In this document: piece after piece, positions 58,706-64,000 of the stretch
Layout: each line of letters begins with the position of its first letter
Numbering within the stretch: the first letter of the stretch is position 1
Source: Bacillota bacterium
GTDB lineage: Bacteria; Bacillota; Sulfobacillia; JAUYEG01
Reading direction: 5' to 3'
Assembly (NCBI GenBank): GCA_030691505.1
Contig: JAUYEG010000100.1
Span: forward strand, 62,001-126,000
Length of the DNA: 64,000 bases
Translations under genes and position numbers: made by a program
Notes under the pieces: generated by a model
Told to the model about the DNA's origin: nothing
The model's database searches: none
What the model saw: the letters and a program-made list of their open reading frames with translations, nothing else

Positions 58706-60106
58706 ATGAGGGACCTGACTCCGCGCGAAATCGTCCGTGAACTGGATCGTCACATAGTCGGCCAGCACAAGGCCAAACGAGCCGTGGCCATCGCACTGCG
58801 CAACAGGTACCGCCGGCAGCAGCTGCCGGAGGAGATGCGCGAGGAAGTCCTGCCCAAGAACATCCTCATGATCGGCCCCACGGGCGTGGGCAAGACCGAG
58901 ATCGCGCGGCGCCTCGCCCGTCTGGTGGGCGCGCCGATGATCAAGGTCGAGGCGACCAAGTTCACCGAGGTCGGGTACGTCGGGCGCGATGTCGAGGGGA
59001 TGGTCCGCGATCTCGTCGAAACCTCCATACGGATGGTCAAGAGCCAGGCGATGGAGAAGGTGATGGAGCAGGCGGCCGCGGCTGCCGAACGCCGACTGCT
59101 GGACGCCGTCGTCCCGATGCCCAAGCGCGAGACGTCCAGAAACCCCCTGGAGGCGATCTTCTCCGGCTTCGTTCCGCGGGAGGATCCCGAGGACGACGCT
59201 GGTTTCCAGGAGCAGGTGCGGCGTGCCCGTCTCGACCGCGCCGACGCCCGCCAGCGGCTGGTCGCCGGGGAGCTCGAGCAGGAGATCGTCGAGATCGAGG
59301 TGGACGACACGAGCACTCCGACCATGGGCATTTTCTCCCCCGGCGGGGTCGAGGAAATCGGCCTCAACATACAGGACATGCTGGGTGGCCTGATGCCCAA
59401 ACGGCGAAAGAAGCGCCGCGTGCCCGTTCACGAGGCCAGGCGAATTCTCACACAGGAAGAAGCGCAGCAACTGATCGACCAGGACGAGGCGGTCCGGGCC
59501 GGAGTGGAGCAAGCCGAGCAGTCGGGGATCATCTTTATCGACGAGCTCGACAAGATCGCCAGCCGCGAGCGGGGGATGGGTCCCGACGTATCGCGCGAGG
59601 GAGTCCAGCGCGACATCCTGCCCATCGTCGAGGGTTCCACCGTGATAACCAAGTACGGTCCGGTGAAGACCGACCACATGCTGTTCATAGCCGCGGGGGC
59701 TTTCCATATCAGCAAGCCTTCAGATCTCATCCCTGAACTGCAAGGCCGTTTTCCGTTGCGCGTCGAGCTCGACCCCCTCACGGAGTCGGATTTCCGGCGC
59801 ATCCTGACCGAGCCCCGCAACTCGCTCACCCAGCAGTACGAGGCGCTCATGGGCGCTGACGGCGTCATACTGGAGTTCACTGAAGACGGCATCGCGGAGC
59901 TGGCTTCCGTCGCCGTCCAGGTCAACGAGAGCACCGAGAACATCGGCGCCCGGCGGCTCTACACGGTGATGGAGCGCCTGCTCGAGGAGGTTTCCTACGA
60001 GTCGCCCGAAGCCGGCGCCAGCCGTCTGATCGTGGACCGTGAATATGTGCGGCGGCGCCTGGCGAACATCATCGAGGACCGGGATCTGACCCGCTACATC
60101 TTGTAG
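58706..60106 (+). CDS. hslU: ATP-dependent protease ATPase subunit HslU
   Basis: AAA+ unfoldase (ClpY) feeding substrates to HslV. Walker A GPTGVGKT (57-64), an inserted I domain (about 110-240), Walker [12 protein letters not shown] and the C-terminal residues that insert into HslV (ending DRDLTRYIL). 466 residues, normal length. It has no clear ribosome binding site just upstream, so coupling to hslV is likely. Confidence 0.97.
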   Translation: MRDLTPREIVRELDRHIVGQHKAKRAVAIALRNRYRRQQLPEEMREEVLPKNILMIGPTGVGKTEIARRLARLVGAPMIKVEATKFTEVGYVGRDVEGMVRDLVETSIRMVKSQAMEKVMEQAAAAAERRLLDAVVPMPKRETSRNPLEAIFSGFVPREDPEDDAGFQEQVRRARLDRADARQRLVAGELEQEIVEIEVDDTSTPTMGIFSPGGVEEIGLNIQDMLGGLMPKRRKKRRVPVHEARRILTQEEAQQLIDQDEAVRAGVEQAEQSGIIFIDELDKIASRERGMGPDVSREGVQRDILPIVEGSTVITKYGPVKTDHMLFIAAGAFHISKPSDLIPELQGRFPLRVELDPLTESDFRRILTEPRNSLTQQYEALMGADGVILEFTEDGIAELASVAVQVNESTENIGARRLYTVMERLLEEVSYESPEAGASRLIVDREYVRRRLANIIEDRDLTRYIL

Positions 60107-60281
60107 ACAATGCTGCGGCTGCCGGACAGTGAGCGCCGGCGCACTTTTCGCGCGCCGCGCGGCAGGTGAAACCCGGTCGCCGCAGTATCTGTTTTTGGAT
60201 AAGTCCGACAAAGGCTTCTATCCGGATAATCGCGGCCCGACCACCATGACCGACTGACGGGCTGGCCAGGGGGAGGACCAC

Positions 60282-61061
60282 GTGAGGGATCTTCTAGAGC
60301 AGACAAGGCAGATAACACGGCTTGTGCAGCAGTTGTCCAGGCGGCCGGAGGAGTTCCGGGAGATGGCCCAGGTCCTGAGCCGTCTGATCGGAGCCAATGT
60401 GTACATCGTGGATACGCGCGGCGTCGTGCTGGGGTATGCCCTGACGCATGGATTTGAGTGTGACATCCTGCGCGAAGAGGTCATCGGCCCGATGCGCTTC
60501 CCAGCGTCGTACATGGCAGGACTGGGGCGTATCACCGAAACCCACCCGAACCTGCGGCAGGAGGGGCGCAACTGCGTGTTCAAGTCCAATGAGGCCTGCC
60601 TTCTCGCGGAAAAGGTCACGACTCTCGTACCGATCAAGGGCGGCGGCGAGCGGCTGGGCACGCTGATTCTGGCCCGGTTCGCCCAGCACTTCGAGGACCG
60701 CGAGCTGATTCTGGCTGAGTACGCCGCCACCGTCGTAGGCATGGAGATCCTCCGCGTCAAAAGCGAGCAGATGGAGGGCGAGGCGCGCAAGAAGGCCACC
60801 GTTCAGCTCGCGCTGGGCACCCTTTCCTACTCCGAACTTGAGGCCATCCGGCACATCCTGACCGAGCTGGAGGGCGACGAGGGCCTGCTGGTTGCCTCGC
60901 GCATCGCCGACCGGGTCGGCATCACGCGTTCCGTCATTGTCAACGCTCTGCGCAAGTTCGAGAGTGCCGGGGTGATCGAGTCGCGTTCCCTGGGGATGAA
61001 GGGCACGCGGATCCGCATCCTCAATCCCTATCTGATGCAGGAGCTTGCCAAGCTGGACTGA
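60282..61061 (+). CDS. codY: Global nutrient regulator CodY
   Basis: Repressor/activator that senses GTP and branched-chain amino acids and controls the move to stationary phase. GAF domain (about 1-155) and a winged helix-turn-helix (about 200-245: ASRIADRVGITRSVIVNALRKF then ESRSLGMKGT), the near-invariant part. 259 residues. GTG start after GGGGGAGGA. The order xerC-hslV-hslU-codY is the same as in Bacillus; the flagellar genes that follow there are absent. Confidence 0.96.
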   Translation: MRDLLEQTRQITRLVQQLSRRPEEFREMAQVLSRLIGANVYIVDTRGVVLGYALTHGFECDILREEVIGPMRFPASYMAGLGRITETHPNLRQEGRNCVFKSNEACLLAEKVTTLVPIKGGGERLGTLILARFAQHFEDRELILAEYAATVVGMEILRVKSEQMEGEARKKATVQLALGTLSYSELEAIRHILTELEGDEGLLVASRIADRVGITRSVIVNALRKFESAGVIESRSLGMKGTRIRILNPYLMQELAKLD

Positions 61062-61092
61062 CGGGCCCGCCCTCAGGCACCGCCGCGCCTGG

Positions 61093-61121
61093 TTGCCGCA
61101 CCCAAGGCCGTGTGCTATACT
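61093..61121 (+). promoter_or_regulatory. SigA-type promoter for rpsB-tsf
   Basis: TTGCCG (61093-61098), 17 bases, TATACT (61116-61121). Predicted start near 61128, leaving a leader of about 100 bases before rpsB. An S2-binding leader is possible but I could not identify one. Confidence 0.65.
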
Positions 61122-61229
61122 ACGCTTCGATATCGCGGCCTTCCAAGGCAGGGGGCTCGGTGCCGCATCGCGCGGTCGCTCCTGCCGATGAGGTAGGTGC
61201 AGCGCAACAACCAAACTGGAGGTATTTGC

Positions 61230-62084
61230 GTGCCCATCATCACCATGAAGCAACTCCTCGAAGCCGGCGTGCATTTCGGCCACCAGACACGCCGCTGGAA
61301 CCCCAAGATGAGGCCCTTTATCTTCACCGAACGCAACGGGATCTACATCATTGACCTGCAGAAGACCGTCCGCAAAGTCGAGGAAGCCTACAACTTCGTG
61401 CGTTCCCTGGCCAGCGAAAAGCGGACCGTGCTGTTTGTCGGGACCAAGAAGCAGGCCCAGGAATCCGTCCGCGAGGAAGCCAGCCGCTGCGGGATGTTCT
61501 TCGTCAATCAGCGCTGGCTCGGCGGCATGCTCACCAACTTCGTGACGATCAAGCGCCGGGTGGAGCGCCTCCGCGAACTGGAGCAGGTGCTCGCAAATGA
61601 GCAGACCCTGGCGGCGCTGACCAAAAAGGAGATAGCCAACCTCCAGCGCGAGCAGGAGCGTCTGGAGAAGTACCTCGGGGGAATCAAGGAGATGGAACGC
61701 ATCCCCGACGCGATCTATATCATCGACCCGCGCAAGGAGAGGATCGCCGTCACCGAGGCGAGGAGACTCAAGATACCGATAGTCGCGATCGTGGACACGA
61801 ACTGCGACCCGGATGAGATCGACTACATCATTCCGGGCAACGATGACGCGATCCGGGCCGTCCGTCTTCTGACATCGCGTATGGCCGATGCCTGCATCGA
61901 GGGCAGGGCGATGTTCAAGGATGAGAGCCCGGAGGCCGAGGAGGCCCCCGGTGCCGGGTTTGACTACCCGGGCTCCGACGCCGGTCAGGACGATGAAGAC
62001 CGGGACGAAAAACCGACGGAGGTTGACCCCGCCGACGAGGTGGCCAGGCACGAGGACAGCCCACGAGGGGGTACCGGTCGGTGA
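61230..62084 (+). CDS. rpsB: 30S ribosomal protein S2
   Basis: 284-residue S2 (uS2): [35 protein letters not shown] and [14 protein letters not shown]. After the usual end (about residue 235) comes an acidic tail of about 50 residues ([15 protein letters not shown]), longer than in most species. GTG at 61230 with GGAGG seven bases upstream. It overlaps tsf by four bases. Confidence 0.97.
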   Translation: MPIITMKQLLEAGVHFGHQTRRWNPKMRPFIFTERNGIYIIDLQKTVRKVEEAYNFVRSLASEKRTVLFVGTKKQAQESVREEASRCGMFFVNQRWLGGMLTNFVTIKRRVERLRELEQVLANEQTLAALTKKEIANLQREQERLEKYLGGIKEMERIPDAIYIIDPRKERIAVTEARRLKIPIVAIVDTNCDPDEIDYIIPGNDDAIRAVRLLTSRMADACIEGRAMFKDESPEAEEAPGAGFDYPGSDAGQDDEDRDEKPTEVDPADEVARHEDSPRGGTGR

Positions 62085-62698
62085 CCACCATCACAGCGCA
62101 AATGGCAAAGGAGCTCCGGGATCGGACCGGAGCCGGTTTCCTGGACTGCAAGAAGGCCCTGACCGAGACAGACGGGGACGTTGAGAAGGCGATCGACAAG
62201 CTCCGCGAGTGGGGATTGGCCGCCGCGGGCAAGAAGGCTGGCCGTGCAGCCGACCAGGGACTGATCGAGGCCTACATCCACGGCGCGGGTCGGCTTGGCG
62301 TGCTGGTTGAGGTCAACTGCGAGACTGACTTCGTGGCGCGCACGGATGTTTTCAAAGCTTTCGCGCATGACATCGCCATGCAGGTCGCGGCCAAGAGGCC
62401 GCTGTACGTATCCAAGGAGGATGTGCCGCAGGAGCTCCTCGACCGCGAGCGCGCGGTGCTCATGGCACAGGCTCGCGAGGAGGGCCGGCCGGAAGCGATG
62501 CTCGACAGGATTGTGACCGGTAGGCTGGCCAAGTTTTACGGCGATGTCTGCCTCCTCGAGCAGCAGTTCATCCGCGACCAGGAAAAGGCGGCCAGGACGG
62601 TCGGGGAGCTTGTACGAGAGACAATCGCGAAGTTCGGCGAGAACATCCAGATCAAGCGGTTTGTCCGCATGGAGCTGGGTGAAGAGGCCGAACGGTAG
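62081..62698 (+). CDS. tsf: Elongation factor Ts, short form
   Basis: Nucleotide exchange factor for EF-Tu. N-terminal UBA-like domain with [19 protein letters not shown] and the core motif [12 protein letters not shown]. At 205 residues it is the short form found in Thermus, Thermotoga and many Clostridia; the Bacillus protein is about 290. The C-terminal dimerisation part is reduced. GTG overlaps the rpsB stop. Confidence 0.96.
   Translation: MTTITAQMAKELRDRTGAGFLDCKKALTETDGDVEKAIDKLREWGLAAAGKKAGRAADQGLIEAYIHGAGRLGVLVEVNCETDFVARTDVFKAFAHDIAMQVAAKRPLYVSKEDVPQELLDRERAVLMAQAREEGRPEAMLDRIVTGRLAKFYGDVCLLEQQFIRDQEKAARTVGELVRETIAKFGENIQIKRFVRMELGEEAER

Positions 62699-64000
<1,302 letters not shown>

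Noticed and set aside
57998-62051. Two - strand open frames of 569 and 585 codons (57998-59707 and 60294-62051)
   Set aside because: Opposite hslV/hslU and codY/rpsB. Composition is that of antisense high-GC DNA, with no motifs and no binding sites.

Overview
The window is a continuous stretch of chromosome from a high-GC (about two-thirds G+C by eye), endospore-forming member of the Bacillota (Firmicutes). The evidence is gene content and order. Four sporulation or germination genes are present (spoVM, gpr, ylbJ, spoVS), together with Firmicutes regulators and markers (codY, fapR, prkC/stp, an Asp23-family gene, fakA) in the gene order known from Bacillus and Clostridia. GTG and TTG starts are very common and many genes overlap by 1-4 bases. 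I cannot name the genus. A high-GC clostridial lineage or a deep-branching one such as Symbiobacterium, Thermaerobacter or Limnochorda relatives would fit. I saw no tRNA, rRNA, CRISPR array, insertion sequence or prophage.

Layout. 1-10.5 kb: priA (5' end outside the window), def, fmt, a membrane zinc peptidase, a DUF6391-like membrane protein, rsmB, stp, prkC, rsgA and rpe, tightly packed on the + strand. 10.5-12 kb: an FMN riboswitch with ribU, a small membrane protein, the 27-residue spoVM, and rpmB on the - strand. 12.3-17.4 kb: Asp23-like gene, fakA, gpr (-), rsmD, coaD and a coiled-coil gene. 17.4-21 kb: ylbJ (-), a papain-like protein and the PDZ-Lon protease ylbL. 21-27 kb: DUF177 gene, rpmF, fapR, plsX, a DegV protein, fabG, acpP, rnc and spoVS. 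27-40 kb: smc, ftsY, ffh, rpsP, khpA, ylqD, rimM, trmD, rplS, lepB, rbgA, rnhB, yraN and comM. 40-48 kb is the accessory part: an orphan peptide-binding lipoprotein, an acyl-CoA dehydrogenase with etfB and etfA, then a MutL-like ATPase with a barrel-sandwich/KOW-like partner. 48-52 kb: a heterodimeric ABC exporter. 52-64 kb: dprA, topA, trmFO, xerC, hslV, hslU, codY, rpsB, tsf, pyrH and frr (stop codon cut by the right edge).

How the genes work together. Most serve translation (N-terminal formylation and deformylation, rRNA and tRNA methylation, ribosome assembly, SRP targeting, recycling). A second theme is acyl-phosphate and phospholipid synthesis: FakA with a DegV partner, and PlsX with FabG and AcpP, probably under FapR, which has a candidate operator just downstream of its own promoter. 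A third is sporulation. The most unusual items are: smc with no ATG/GTG/TTG at its conserved N-terminus (ACG instead); an FMN riboswitch whose leader carries both a terminator hairpin and a 10-base anti-Shine-Dalgarno match; a papain-like protein in the usual ylbK slot; and the MutL-like/KOW-like gene pair with no mutase beside it. That pair is my best candidate for an undescribed system.
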